Assembly (NCBI GenBank): GCA_019856515.1
Contig: CP082230.1
Span: 124,001-188,000, forward strand
Length of the DNA: 64,000 bases
From: Prolixibacteraceae bacterium
GTDB lineage: Bacteria; Bacteroidota; Bacteroidia; Bacteroidales; Prolixibacteraceae
Direction of reading: 5' to 3'
Part shown: one piece after another, positions 1 to 8,968 of the stretch
Layout: each line of letters starts with the position of its first letter
Numbering within the stretch: the stretch's first letter is position 1
Translations under genes and position numbers: made by a program
The notes under the pieces: generated by a model
Databases searched by the model: none
Told to the model about the DNA's origin: nothing
The model's input: only the letters and a program-made list of their open reading frames with translations

Positions 1-18
1 CTATAAGTCTGCCTAGTA

Positions 19-777
19 TTATAAGAATAGCATAATTGCAGAGATAAATGTTACAACAAGAATAAATGTTCTGTATACTTTCTCTGGGATGAATTTAATA
101 ATATATTTCCCGGTAAAACCACCTATCAAGAGGAATGGAAGCAATACAAAGTTTAATTTTAGTGTATCCCAAGATAAAGTATGCCAGTAAAATACATGGA
201 GTGGGATTTTGAGAGTATTTAATGTGAGATAGAAGCATGCTCCTGTAAATACAAAAGTTCTTTTGGGAAGCTTTAGCGTAATTAGGTAGAGGTTGAAAAT
301 AGGACCAGCGGCATTGCCTATCATTGTTGCAAAACCTCCTGCAATCCCAACTGCATAAGAAAAGATCCCTTTGTTGAGCTCTAATTTACTTTGTGGTCGA
401 AGCTCTTTCCATAAAACAAGACATAGACAAACTAATACAGCAATCCCCATGGTATATTTAAACTGGATGTCATTAATATGGTTGCCAAAAATTGCTGCTA
501 GAATGATTCCTAGTATAGCCCAAGGGAAGAAGTTCTTAATATAGTGCCAAGGGACTTTTTGTCGGTATGAAATGATTGCAAATAGATCTCCAAAGATGAG
601 AAATGGCATTAAGATTGCCACTGAGACTTTGGCTCCATAAAGAAATGCTAGAATTGGAATGGTGACCATTGCAAATCCTTTCAATCCACTTTTGCTTAAA
701 CCTGTGATAAAAGCACATAAAGCCGTAAGTGCCCATATAGTCCACGATGTGTTAAGAGGGTTCAATATATTTTCCAT
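19..777 (-). CDS. TSUP-family (TauE/SafE-like) membrane exporter
   Basis: Multi-pass inner-membrane protein of about 252 residues with strongly hydrophobic segments throughout. The glycine-rich start of the first helices (LCAFITGLSKSGLKGFAM) and the matching second-half motif (GGFATMIGNAAGPIF) are typical of the TSUP/TauE-SafE family (PF01925), whose members export sulfite, sulfoacetate or other organosulfur anions. The substrate cannot be read from sequence. I chose ATG at 777 (MENILNPLN): the 19-codon upstream extension runs through the terminator hairpin of the neighbouring gene. The stop (TAA) lies at 19-21, so the gene is complete. It reads away from the gene-free edge of the LTA-synthase-like gene and is probably monocistronic. 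Confidence 0.85.
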   Translation of the reverse strand: MENILNPLNTSWTIWALTALCAFITGLSKSGLKGFAMVTIPILAFLYGAKVSVAILMPFLIFGDLFAIISYRQKVPWHYIKNFFPWAILGIILAAIFGNHINDIQFKYTMGIAVLVCLCLVLWKELRPQSKLELNKGIFSYAVGIAGGFATMIGNAAGPIFNLYLITLKLPKRTFVFTGACFYLTLNTLKIPLHVFYWHTLSWDTLKLNFVLLPFLLIGGFTGKYIIKFIPEKVYRTFILVVTFISAIMLFL

Positions 778-814
778 GTGTGTGCAAAAGAACATAAAAT
801 AATATGTATTGCAA

Positions 815-852
815 AAAATAGGTTCTAATTTCAATGAATTAGAACCTATTTT
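815..852 (-). terminator. Intrinsic terminator of the LTA-synthase-like gene
   Basis: Perfect 16-bp inverted repeat (815-830 with 837-852, 6-nt loop). On the minus strand it is followed by a T-rich tract (TATTTTTTG). It begins 5 bp past the stop of the 858-2810 gene and precedes the chosen start of the TSUP gene. Confidence 0.85.
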
Positions 853-857
853 ATCTA

Positions 858-2810
858 CTAAAGATCTTGTTTCTTTAAGGTGTAGAGTCGGTTAGAGTAT
901 AGATACCAAGGTAAGAGGGCATATGCTAGACCATCTTTTTCCATTTCTGTATCAGAATCTATCAGTTCTAGTTTATTCTCTTTATAAAGATATGTCTTTG
1001 CTGGTAGGTTTGGTTGATGTATTACAACTTTATTACCAGTACGATAGGCATGGTTTTGTCCAAATTGCATGATTGCACGACCTTTATCTTTAGGTAGAGT
1101 CGTCAAGTCATTGCCAATCATTGGATGATTACTTTCAATTCCTGCGAGTGATAGAACCGTTGGAACAATATCTACTTGACTCGAAAGAGTGTTTAAACGT
1201 TCTTTTGGAACATCAGGCCCTAGTATAAGTGCTGGAATATGGAATTTATGAACAGGAACAATAGCATCTCCATACGTTCTTGTATTATGGTCTGCAATGA
1301 TCACAAAAATAGTGTTCTTAAAATATTCTTCCTTTTTTGCCATTTCAAAGAATTGACCTATAGCATGATCTGCATATTTCATTGCATTATGAACGGTTGC
1401 AGGATTCTCTTTGTCGTAAAGCTCAATGCTATTTTCAGGATATTCGAATGGTGCGTGATTAGAAGTACTAAGCATAAGTGCAAAGAATGGCTTATCCCCC
1501 TTTTGTTTAAATACTTCATTTGCTTTGATGACAAGATCTTCATCACAAACTCCCCACGCTCCTTTAAAAATAGGATTCTTAAAAGTAGGTTCGTCATATA
1601 CATTCTGGATGCCATTCCCTTTAAAGAATGTTTTCATGTCATCAAAATTACTCATTCCACCATATACGAAGTTCGTATCGTAGCCTAAGCTTTGAAGTAG
1701 AGCGGCAACAGTAAAGAAGTTATTTGTTGATTTACCTAGTTTAACCACACTTCTTCCAGGAGTTGGTAAAAATCCAGCGACAGTACCTTCAATTCCTCTA
1801 ACGGTACGAGTACCTGTTGAATATAAATTTGTCAATAACATTCCATCCTTACTTAAGCGATCAATATTAGGTGTTAGAGGTAGCCCTCCTAGACATCCAA
1901 CATATTCTGCTCCAAGACTCTCTTGTAAGAAAATAACAACGTTCTTAGGCTTATTTGACTTTATCGAAGGGGTTTGTTTATGAAAAAATGGAATTTCACT
2001 ATTAACCTCTTTGTCCCAATGTGCCTGACTAGTTCTTTCAATTCTTTTTATTACTTCAGCAATAGGCATTTGACCATATCTTCTAGAAGGATCTTTTTCA
2101 TCTTTCATCTTTAAGTAGGCACAAAAAACAGAGAAAGTTGAATTAAGACTCAACTCGTTTGCCATTTTACTGACGTTACTAAAATATGCGGTACTAATAT
2201 TGGCAGGGCGAGGAGAGAAGCTAGACCTTGCTCCTATAAACACTAGACCAGCCATCAAAGGGAAAGCAATAATACTTTTTTTGATAGTAAACTGGGTGTA
2301 GTTATTAATAACACTACTAAATATTTTTCTAGATAGAATGGCAACAACAGTCGTAAATATTATCGTGAAAAGTACACTCCATGGATTGTTACCTAGAACC
2401 GTTTGAGATACCTCTTTCATATGGTCAAGGTATTCAATGAAGATTCTGTCAGGGCGTAAATCGTACTGTTCAATAAAAGCATATGTTGACATCTCCATCA
2501 TAAAAACAATAGTCACAAAGAGCGTGAAATACAGTGTCCAGATGGTCTTCACTTTAAGTATAAACCTCTTTGGAACGAAGGTGAATACGAGTAGAGGTAT
2601 TAGAGAGAAATAAGATATTGGAATTAAGTCAATTCGTAGACCTAATATAAATATTTTCCATAATTCAGGTTCCATTGAAATTCGATCCCAATAGATTATC
2701 ATATATGCTAACCTAAATAGTGTCGTAATGACCAAGGTTAAAAAGCCCATTGTCAAAATTGGTGCTAGTGATTTTGACTTTAAAAGGATCTTTTCGATAC
2801 GTTTAAACAT
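858..2810 (-). CDS. LTA-synthase/MdoB-like membrane sulfatase-fold protein
   Basis: A 650-residue protein with about five N-terminal transmembrane segments (roughly residues 15-190) followed by a periplasmic alkaline-phosphatase-superfamily (sulfatase, PF00884) domain from about residue 290. The domain opens with NVVIFLQESLGAEYVG (metal site). It continues with a TRTVRGIE motif, where the nucleophilic threonine of LtaS/OpgB-type phosphoglycerol transferases is expected, and has VIIADHNTRT near residue 535 as the second metal site. Family members move phosphoglycerol or phosphoethanolamine onto envelope glycans or lipids; the substrate in Bacteroidota is generally unknown. Length and architecture match LtaS-like proteins. 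It ends at a strong terminator and is probably transcribed alone. Confidence 0.85.
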   Translation of the reverse strand: MFKRIEKILLKSKSLAPILTMGFLTLVITTLFRLAYMIIYWDRISMEPELWKIFILGLRIDLIPISYFSLIPLLVFTFVPKRFILKVKTIWTLYFTLFVTIVFMMEMSTYAFIEQYDLRPDRIFIEYLDHMKEVSQTVLGNNPWSVLFTIIFTTVVAILSRKIFSSVINNYTQFTIKKSIIAFPLMAGLVFIGARSSFSPRPANISTAYFSNVSKMANELSLNSTFSVFCAYLKMKDEKDPSRRYGQMPIAEVIKRIERTSQAHWDKEVNSEIPFFHKQTPSIKSNKPKNVVIFLQESLGAEYVGCLGGLPLTPNIDRLSKDGMLLTNLYSTGTRTVRGIEGTVAGFLPTPGRSVVKLGKSTNNFFTVAALLQSLGYDTNFVYGGMSNFDDMKTFFKGNGIQNVYDEPTFKNPIFKGAWGVCDEDLVIKANEVFKQKGDKPFFALMLSTSNHAPFEYPENSIELYDKENPATVHNAMKYADHAIGQFFEMAKKEEYFKNTIFVIIADHNTRTYGDAIVPVHKFHIPALILGPDVPKERLNTLSSQVDIVPTVLSLAGIESNHPMIGNDLTTLPKDKGRAIMQFGQNHAYRTGNKVVIHQPNLPAKTYLYKENKLELIDSDTEMEKDGLAYALLPWYLYSNRLYTLKKQDL

Positions 2811-2964
2811 GGTGTTTGCTTGTTTGTTAAATTTGATATGTAAAGATCATTATAATTTTTAAAAAAATATGACAACAATACTCTAAATTATAGTGCACAG
2901 TTAGGTTAAATGTTATGTTGTGTTAAAATTAATCAGAAGGGTTTCTTAATTTGATTAAATGTAA

Positions 2965-2972
2965 TATTTTTG
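2965..2972 (+). promoter_or_regulatory. -7 box (TATTTTTG) of the tetR-lol-like operon
   Basis: Matches the Bacteroidota -7 consensus TAnnTTTG 27 bp before the chosen tetR start. No good -33 TTG was found at the expected distance. The box overlaps the start of the palindrome at 2971-2988. Confidence 0.45.
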
Positions 2973-2988
2973 ACTGAACGTTTGGTCA
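2971..2988. promoter_or_regulatory. Probable TetR operator palindrome
   Basis: The 18-bp sequence TGACTGAACGTTTGGTCA is an imperfect dyad (TGACnnAACGTTnnGTCA; 7 of 9 pairs match). It overlaps the -7 box and the expected transcription start, 11 bp before the TetR start codon. This fits autorepression by the encoded TetR protein, which is inference. Confidence 0.55.
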
Positions 2989-2999
2989 AAATAAAAATA

Positions 3000-3584
3000 A
3001 TGCCAAGAACAGAAGAACAGAATAAGACAATAAGAGTCGAGAGAAAGCAGCAGATAATGGATGCTGCAATGAGGTTATTTTCAGAAAAGAATCCTACTGA
3101 AGTCTCAATTGCAACTATTGCAAAAGAGGCCGGTGTTTCGAAAGGTCTTATGTACTCATATTTTAAGAGCAAGGATGAATTAGAGTTGTCTATTATGAAT
3201 AGTACGATTGATGAGATAATGGAGATCTTTCTTGTATCAAATAAAGTGATTGAAGGACCTGATGATTTTACAAATCGCATTAATCGACTGTTCGATCATG
3301 TGATAAATAATGTCGCTACTTGGAAAATTTATACTCAGTTGATTTTGCAATCTAAGATGAAAGAATTCTTAATGTCTCCAAAAATACAAGATGTGATGGG
3401 GTGGTATCAGGAGCAGCTTTTTAATTATTTGCAAAAACAGGGGTTTGAAGATCCAGCAAAAGAAATAATTATTGTTGGAGCCTTGATAGATGGGATAAGT
3501 ATTCAATATGTTTCGGCCCCAGAATTTATAGATATAAATATAGTACGTAATCATATATTAGATGTGTATGCAAAGAAATGTTAA
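3000..3584 (+). CDS. TetR-family transcriptional regulator
   Basis: A 194-residue regulator starting MPRTEEQNK (ATG at 3000). The upstream in-frame extension would run through the operator palindrome. Residues about 18-65 form a TetR_N helix-turn-helix: IMDAAMRLFSEK, then VSIATIAKEAGVSKGLMYSYFKSKDEL. The C-terminal half is the ligand/dimer domain, whose ligand cannot be inferred. It is the first gene of a compact operon and its last 23 bases overlap the next gene, so it very likely controls the downstream LolA-like/ABC transport genes and itself through the dyad at 2971-2988. Confidence 0.9.
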   Translation: MPRTEEQNKTIRVERKQQIMDAAMRLFSEKNPTEVSIATIAKEAGVSKGLMYSYFKSKDELELSIMNSTIDEIMEIFLVSNKVIEGPDDFTNRINRLFDHVINNVATWKIYTQLILQSKMKEFLMSPKIQDVMGWYQEQLFNYLQKQGFEDPAKEIIIVGALIDGISIQYVSAPEFIDINIVRNHILDVYAKKC

Positions 3585-4323
3585 ATCAGTATTGCTGTTT
3601 TTAATAATAGCAATAGGATGTATGAAGGCTTCTGCACAAGATGCCCAAGCGATTGTCAAAAAATCTTATGATTTGATGAGAGGGACTTCCAGTTATAGTG
3701 AGGCAACGATGGCTATTATTCGTCCAAGATACACTAGAACACTTCAGTTTAAATCATGGTCAAAAGGAACTGACTATTCGTTGGTTTATGTAATGTCACC
3801 AGCCAAAGATAAAGGGCAAGTATCTTTGAAAAGAGATAATGAAATGTGGAATTGGATGCCGTCAATTAGGCGGATGATCAAGATTCCACCAAGTATGATG
3901 AATCAGTCATGGATGGGGTCAGATCTAACAAATGATGATATCGTTAAGGAGTCGTCTATTGTGGATGATTATGATCATAAAATTCTAGGTGAAGAGAGTG
4001 TTGGAGGCGAAGATTGTTGGGAAATAGAGTTGGTGCCACATGAGGATGCAGCTGTCGTTTGGGGTAAAATTGTTTCAATGATTAGTAAAAAGAATGGATA
4101 TACGCTTCAAAATAAGTATTATGATGAAGATGAGGAGTTAGTAAATACTGAGAGCATGTCGAAGGTGAAAAAAGTTGGAGACAGAACAATTCCTACCTTT
4201 TACGAAGTGATTCCTGCGGATAAGCCTGGTCAAAAGACCACCATGAGTATGGATATAATCCGATTTGGTGAGAAATTAAATGATAATTTCTTTAGTATTC
4301 AAAATGCCAAAAGAGTTAGGTAA
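3562..4323 (+). CDS. LolA-like outer-membrane lipoprotein-sorting protein
   Basis: About 253 residues with an N-terminal signal peptide (LLFLIIAIGCMKASA, cleavage expected near SAQ/DA). The mature part has the LolA-like fold pattern (PF17131): early YDLMRGTSSYSEATM, RTLQFKSWSKGTDYSLVYVMSPAKDKG, and WNWMPSIRRMIKIPPSMM. Proteins of this type next to FtsX permeases are thought to carry lipids or lipoproteins across the periplasm. The start overlaps the tetR 3' end by 23 bp; ATG at 3568 is equally possible. It is followed after 2 bp by the first permease, so translational coupling is likely. Confidence 0.85.
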   Translation: MCMQRNVKSVLLFLIIAIGCMKASAQDAQAIVKKSYDLMRGTSSYSEATMAIIRPRYTRTLQFKSWSKGTDYSLVYVMSPAKDKGQVSLKRDNEMWNWMPSIRRMIKIPPSMMNQSWMGSDLTNDDIVKESSIVDDYDHKILGEESVGGEDCWEIELVPHEDAAVVWGKIVSMISKKNGYTLQNKYYDEDEELVNTESMSKVKKVGDRTIPTFYEVIPADKPGQKTTMSMDIIRFGEKLNDNFFSIQNAKRVR

Positions 4324-4325
4324 TT

Positions 4326-5540
4326 ATGAGCAATGAAATAAGAATTGCATGGCGAAATCTTTGGCGTAATAAACGTCGAACATGGACCATGATTTCATCG
4401 ATGTTCTTCGGAGTATTGATCTGTAGCTTTATGACAGGAATGCAGGAAGGAATGTACTCCTCTATGATTAATAATACTGTGGATAAATATCTTGGTTATT
4501 ATCAAATACAAGAGGAGCATTATTGGGAAGACAAGACCATTAATAATTCGATGCCTTTTGATAATCAACTGCTTCAACGTTGGTCTGTGTCAGGAACAAC
4601 CTTTGTTCCGAAATTAGATACATATGCTCTAGTGGCATTTGAAGAAAAGTCTAGACCAGTCTTGGTGAAAGGGATAGATGTGATGAAAGAGATTCAGATG
4701 AGTCATTTTGATGCCCAACTGAAAGAAGGCGAGATGCTTAATGCTAAAGATCAATCTGTGATTATTGGATATGCACTTGCAAAGTATTTACATGTTTCTT
4801 TGGGAGATTCACTGGTTTTTTTAGGACAAGGATACCATGGGCAATCTGCTGCTGCACTCCTTCCAATAAAGGGAATTGTTAAAGACCCAATTCCTTCTGT
4901 AGACAAACGGTTGGTATATATGCCTATGGCTACAGCTCAAGAGTTTTTAAGTGTTACAAATCGAGTTTCATCAGTTGCGGTATTAAAGAAAGATAGCGTT
5001 GATGGTGTTCTTCTAAAGGATGAATTACGATCTAAAATTCCAAACTCACTTGTTGTGAAAAAATGGGATGAATTACAGCCTGAACTAATTCAACAAATTG
5101 AAGGTGATCGTGTTGGTGGTGATGTATTTAAAATTATTCTTTTTATTGTAATTGGTTTTGGTCTTTTAGGTACAGTAACTATGATGGTTGCGGAAAGAAA
5201 ACGTGAACTAGGCATTATGCTTGCTGTTGGTATGGCGAGAAAGAAACTTGCTCGTATATTAATATATGAAAGTTTTATAATGACATTCATTGGAGTCTCA
5301 ATAGGTACTTTCACTTCGTATATTATCCTCTCTTATTTTGTGCAAAATCCAATTCCACTTACTGGTGACATGCGTGTTATGCTATTAGAAATGGGATGGG
5401 AACCTGTAATGAATTTTTCTAATGATATCTTGATGTTAGTAAAGCAAGGAGTTGTTCTTGTTGTAATGATGGTATTTATTTCAATATATCCATGGATTAG
5501 TGTAATGAGATTGAAAGAACATTTGGCTGTACGTGAATAA
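4326..5540 (+). CDS. FtsX/LolCE-type ABC transporter permease (1)
   Basis: A 404-residue permease. The N-terminus IAWRNLWRNKRRTWTMISSMFFGVLIC is the characteristic cytoplasmic/TM1 start of MacB/LolC/LolE permeases. A large periplasmic domain of about 220 residues follows, then three C-terminal TM segments (about residues 270-295, 320-340, 370-390) with the FtsX signature VAERKRELGIMLAVGMARKKL. It should work with the next permease and the ATPase at 6799-7497 as a LolCDE-like extractor. Sequence alone does not say whether it moves lipoproteins, lipids or another envelope substrate. Confidence 0.9.
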   Translation: MSNEIRIAWRNLWRNKRRTWTMISSMFFGVLICSFMTGMQEGMYSSMINNTVDKYLGYYQIQEEHYWEDKTINNSMPFDNQLLQRWSVSGTTFVPKLDTYALVAFEEKSRPVLVKGIDVMKEIQMSHFDAQLKEGEMLNAKDQSVIIGYALAKYLHVSLGDSLVFLGQGYHGQSAAALLPIKGIVKDPIPSVDKRLVYMPMATAQEFLSVTNRVSSVAVLKKDSVDGVLLKDELRSKIPNSLVVKKWDELQPELIQQIEGDRVGGDVFKIILFIVIGFGLLGTVTMMVAERKRELGIMLAVGMARKKLARILIYESFIMTFIGVSIGTFTSYIILSYFVQNPIPLTGDMRVMLLEMGWEPVMNFSNDILMLVKQGVVLVVMMVFISIYPWISVMRLKEHLAVRE

Positions 5541-5550
5541 TAAGCAAGGA

Positions 5551-6789
5551 ATGATGAAAAAAAAGATTTCACAATTAATATCTATTTCGTGGCGCAATAT
5601 CTGGCGAAATAAGGTTCGTAGTGGAGTGGTAATTGCGGCAGTAGCTATTGGAATGTTTGCTGCAATATATGCATCAGCATTAGCCACAGGAATGATAAAA
5701 GATAAGGTTAAAGAAGGGATTGAAGTAGAAACTTCTTTTATTCAAATTCATGCACAGCAGTTTCGTGAAGATTTAGACCCGAGCTTGACCATGCATTGGA
5801 GTGATCAACGTCAAAAGCGTCTCTTTGATATTGATGGAGTGGACGGTGTGTCTCCTAGATATAAGATGACAGCTATGGCCTCTACAGCGGAGACTGGAAG
5901 AGGGGTTGAGATGTTGGCTGTTGATCCTGTCATGGAGTCTAATACTACCACGATTGCTTCTATGGTGTCAGATGGAACATGGCTTGATGGAAGTAAAAAA
6001 AGAAACAGAATTGTTATTGGAAAGAAATTGGCTGAGAAATTGAAGGTGAGACTAAAGTCAAAGGTGATTCTCTCTTTTCAAAACCAGAAAGGAGATATCG
6101 TTGGAGCTGCATTTCGTGTTGTAGGTATCTACAATACAACAGATAGTCGTTTCGAAGAACAATTTGTATATGTTAAGGATCTCGATATTCGACGGATTGC
6201 CTCATTAGATGCTAATAATATTCATGAGGTAGCAATTCATATTAACAATCCAGAGAAACTAGATGAAATTTCTTCTGTCGTGACCCAACTTTTTGCAAAA
6301 GAGGAGGTTTTAACTTGGAAGAAGATATCTCCTGAATTAGGGTATTCGATGGAAGTGTCATCGTTTTACATGCTCATTTTTGTTATTGTCGTATTAATCT
6401 CTTTGGGATTTGGAATCGTTAATACTATGATGATGGTTGTACTAGAACGCGTTCGTGAGTTTGGAATATTGATGGCTATCGGAATGCAGAGAGCAAAAAT
6501 ATTTTGGATGGTCATCTTAGAATCCGTATGGCTCTGTATTATTGGAGGTGTTACAGGAATCGTTTTATCTCTAGTTGCAATTTTAGCTTCGCAAGATGGT
6601 ATTGATATTTCATCTAAGGCGGAAGGTTTTGAAGCAATGGGATATAGTACAATATTAAGACCTTATATCGATATTTCTGAGTTGGGACTTATTGTTGTCT
6701 TAGTAATCCTTACAGGAATCTTCGCTGCAATTGTACCAGCAAAAAAAGCATTAAAGAATAATCCTTGTGAATCAATTCGAACTATTTAA
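5551..6789 (+). CDS. FtsX/LolCE-type ABC transporter permease (2)
   Basis: A 412-residue paralogue of the preceding permease: ISWRNIWRNKVRSGVVIAAVAIGMF at the N-terminus, a periplasmic domain, then three TM segments with VLERVREFGILMAIGMQRAKIFWMV and a C-terminus AAIVPAKKALKNNP typical of LolC/E. A GTG at 5533 overlaps the previous stop, but ATG at 5551, directly after AAGGA, is the more natural start. Two distinct permeases plus one ATPase point to a heterodimeric transporter. It ends 9 bp before the ATPase gene. Confidence 0.88.
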   Translation: MMKKKISQLISISWRNIWRNKVRSGVVIAAVAIGMFAAIYASALATGMIKDKVKEGIEVETSFIQIHAQQFREDLDPSLTMHWSDQRQKRLFDIDGVDGVSPRYKMTAMASTAETGRGVEMLAVDPVMESNTTTIASMVSDGTWLDGSKKRNRIVIGKKLAEKLKVRLKSKVILSFQNQKGDIVGAAFRVVGIYNTTDSRFEEQFVYVKDLDIRRIASLDANNIHEVAIHINNPEKLDEISSVVTQLFAKEEVLTWKKISPELGYSMEVSSFYMLIFVIVVLISLGFGIVNTMMMVVLERVREFGILMAIGMQRAKIFWMVILESVWLCIIGGVTGIVLSLVAILASQDGIDISSKAEGFEAMGYSTILRPYIDISELGLIVVLVILTGIFAAIVPAKKALKNNPCESIRTI

Positions 6790-6798
6790 TTTATCGTT

Positions 6799-7497
6799 AT
6801 GTCTGTAATTGAAACGAAAGAACTATATAAAATATATCATGACGGAGAGTCTGAAATTCGTGCCGTAGATGGGGTTAATATCTCAATCAACAAAGGCGAA
6901 TTTACTGCAATTGTTGGACCATCAGGATCGGGAAAGACAACACTCTTAAACCTTATTGGAGGATTAGATTATCCAACGAAAGGGGAGGTCCTAGTGAAGG
7001 ATAATGATCTTGGTAAGATGAGTGACAAAGAGCGTATAGATTTTCGATTGAACAATATTGGCTTTGTTTTTCAAGCGTATAATCTAATTCCTGTATTAAG
7101 TGCGGAAGAGAATGTCGGTTTTGTGATGGAGTTACAAGGTAAATCTGCAAAAGAAAGACATGAAAGGGCTGTCTCTCTTTTGAAAGAGGTCGGATTAGAA
7201 GGACGTGAGAATAATCGACCTAGTAAATTATCTGGTGGACAACAGCAAAGAGTGGCTGTGGCACGTGCTTTAGCATCCAAGCCATCGTTTGTTTTAGCCG
7301 ACGAGCCGACAGCAAATCTTGATTCTCATGCTACATCATCACTACTATCAACGATGGAAAAGTTAAATGAAAAGGAAGGTATGACCTTTGTGTTTTCGAC
7401 GCATGATCCACGAGTAATGAAACGAGCTAGACGTATTATTGAAATCGAAGATGGAAAAATTATCCGTGATTACACCAAAGAGGTAGAAGATCAATGA
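6799..7497 (+). CDS. LolD/MacB-type ABC transporter ATP-binding protein
   Basis: A 232-residue complete ABC ATPase: Walker A GPSGSGKT (40-47), Q-loop FVFQAYNLIP (89-98), signature LSGGQQQR (144-151), Walker B VLADEP (165-170) with the catalytic glutamate, D-loop NLD, and H-loop His202 in FSTHDP. The RVAVARALA stretch and overall length place it in the LolD/MacB/FtsE group. It powers the two preceding permeases. Its stop overlaps the start of the outer-membrane protein gene (ATGA at 7494-7497), showing that the latter belongs to the same operon. Confidence 0.93.
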   Translation: MSVIETKELYKIYHDGESEIRAVDGVNISINKGEFTAIVGPSGSGKTTLLNLIGGLDYPTKGEVLVKDNDLGKMSDKERIDFRLNNIGFVFQAYNLIPVLSAEENVGFVMELQGKSAKERHERAVSLLKEVGLEGRENNRPSKLSGGQQQRVAVARALASKPSFVLADEPTANLDSHATSSLLSTMEKLNEKEGMTFVFSTHDPRVMKRARRIIEIEDGKIIRDYTKEVEDQ

Positions 7498-8693
7498 TTC
7501 GATTACGTATGAATATAATAAAAAAAATATCCATGATCGGGATACTTATCTTGTGCCTTACTTCGGTGAGTGCGCAAGATAAGAAATATCAAGTGTCTGG
7601 TTATGTGAAAAATATGGAGGGGGTCTTCTTTCTTGGTTCCTCCATGGAGGAACAACTGGGGACTAATATGATGGACTATAACCTTACGCATCAAAGGCTT
7701 AACTTTGATTATTTTTTCACTTCAGATTTACTCTTTACAGTACAAATGAGGAATCGATTCTATGTAGGAAGTATGGTTCGAGATATTCCATTTTTTGCAG
7801 ATTATACCGCATATGATAATGGCAAGGTGGATATGTCATGGAATATAGCAACTGGAGATAATTGGTTTTTGAATACCAATATAGATCGTCTATATATCGA
7901 TTATACATATCAGTTATGGAATTTAACAGTTGGTAGGCAGAGAATCAATTGGGGGATAAATTTTGTTTGGAATCCTAATGATCTATTTAATACATACAAC
8001 TATCTCGATTTTGATTATGAAGAGAGACCTGGTGCTGATGCGGTAAAGTTAACTAGATACTTTGGTTATACAGCCTCTCTTGAGGTGGCGTATAAAATGG
8101 CTGATGAAATGATTGATAGAACTCTTGCAGCATCCTATCGTTTCAACCTGAAGGGGTATGATATCCAGATTATAGGAGGTTGGAAAGGTTATGATCTTGT
8201 GTTGGGGACTGGCTGGACTGGTAATATCAAAGGAGCCGGTTTTAGAGGAGAGATGTCATATTTCCATCCAATGACAGGATATAAAGATGATTCTAAGGAA
8301 GCTTTGGTCGCTTCTTTATCATTAGACTATACCTTTCCAAAAGGACTCTATCTTCAAACAAGTTTCCTGTTTAATAGCTTAGGTACAACAGGTGATATCG
8401 ACCAAGAAAATTTGTTGTATGTTGATGCGAATTTATCTGCAAAGAATTTGTCTTTAGGAAAATATGAGGGCTTTGTGCAAGCGAGCTATCAGCTGTCGCC
8501 AATAACCTATATTTCAGGTTCAGTCATTACAAACCTTTCTGACGGATCTGGATATTGTGGTCCCAGTGTTACTTTCTCTATTCTTGATAACCTTGACCTG
8601 ATGACAATGGGGCAAGTGTTCTGGGGAAAAAGCCTTTCGGAATATGGAAATCAGCCTAATAGTGCATATATCCGATTAAAATATAGCTTTTAA
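7494..8693 (+). CDS. Outer-membrane beta-barrel protein of the ABC operon
   Basis: A 399-residue protein with a signal peptide (ISMIGILILCLTSVSAQ) and a mature part rich in alternating aromatic/polar beta strands, ending in the aromatic-terminal strand SAYIRLKYSF seen in outer-membrane barrels. Motifs such as NLTVGRQRINWGINFVWNPNDLFN recall the DUF1302-like porin-type proteins that accompany LolA-like/FtsX operons. It is probably the outer-membrane partner of the transport system encoded upstream. It is translationally coupled to the ATPase by a 4-bp overlap. The family call is tentative; the barrel call is firm. Confidence 0.75.
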   Translation: MIRLRMNIIKKISMIGILILCLTSVSAQDKKYQVSGYVKNMEGVFFLGSSMEEQLGTNMMDYNLTHQRLNFDYFFTSDLLFTVQMRNRFYVGSMVRDIPFFADYTAYDNGKVDMSWNIATGDNWFLNTNIDRLYIDYTYQLWNLTVGRQRINWGINFVWNPNDLFNTYNYLDFDYEERPGADAVKLTRYFGYTASLEVAYKMADEMIDRTLAASYRFNLKGYDIQIIGGWKGYDLVLGTGWTGNIKGAGFRGEMSYFHPMTGYKDDSKEALVASLSLDYTFPKGLYLQTSFLFNSLGTTGDIDQENLLYVDANLSAKNLSLGKYEGFVQASYQLSPITYISGSVITNLSDGSGYCGPSVTFSILDNLDLMTMGQVFWGKSLSEYGNQPNSAYIRLKYSF

Positions 8694-8698
8694 ATAAA

Positions 8699-8727
8699 AA
8701 GAGGCCATCTCTATGAGATAGCCTCTT
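8699..8727 (-). terminator. Intrinsic terminator between the barrel gene and ferredoxin
   Basis: Hairpin with a 7-bp outer stem (8699-8705 with 8721-8727), one mismatch, a 5-bp inner stem and a TAT loop. On the minus strand it runs into TTTTTATTT, so it mainly serves the ferredoxin gene. It lies 5 bp after the barrel gene stop and may stop both transcripts. Confidence 0.75.
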
Positions 8728-8753
8728 ATGATAAGAATCCATAAGGATTTTTC

Positions 8754-8921
8754 TTATTCTGCTGAAATAGCTTCTACAGGACAAACCTCTGCACATGAAC
8801 CACAATCAGTACAAAGATCAGCATCAATTTTATAGATATCACCTTCAGCAATAGCTTCTACTGGACACTCATCGATACAAGTTCCACAAGCAATACATTC
8901 TTCAGAAATAACGTAAGCCAT
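8754..8921 (-). CDS. 2[4Fe-4S] ferredoxin
   Basis: A 55-residue bacterial-type ferredoxin, MAYVISEECIACGTCIDECP onward, with two complete CxxCxxCxxxCP clusters (CIACGTCIDECP and CTDCGSCAEVCP) that bind two [4Fe-4S] centres. It is a small cytosolic electron carrier for low-potential redox enzymes. ATG at 8921 gives the canonical N-terminus; the longer frame upstream would add 14 atypical residues. Confidence 0.95.
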   Translation of the reverse strand: MAYVISEECIACGTCIDECPVEAIAEGDIYKIDADLCTDCGSCAEVCPVEAISAE

Positions 8922-8960
8922 AATTTTAAAAATATTAGATTTTCTCAATAAAACGTAAAG

Positions 8961-8968
8961 CAAATTTA
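8961..8968 (-). promoter_or_regulatory. -7 box (TAAATTTG) of the ferredoxin gene
   Basis: Minus-strand match to TAnnTTTG, 40 bp before the ferredoxin start. No convincing -33 element was seen. Confidence 0.4.
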
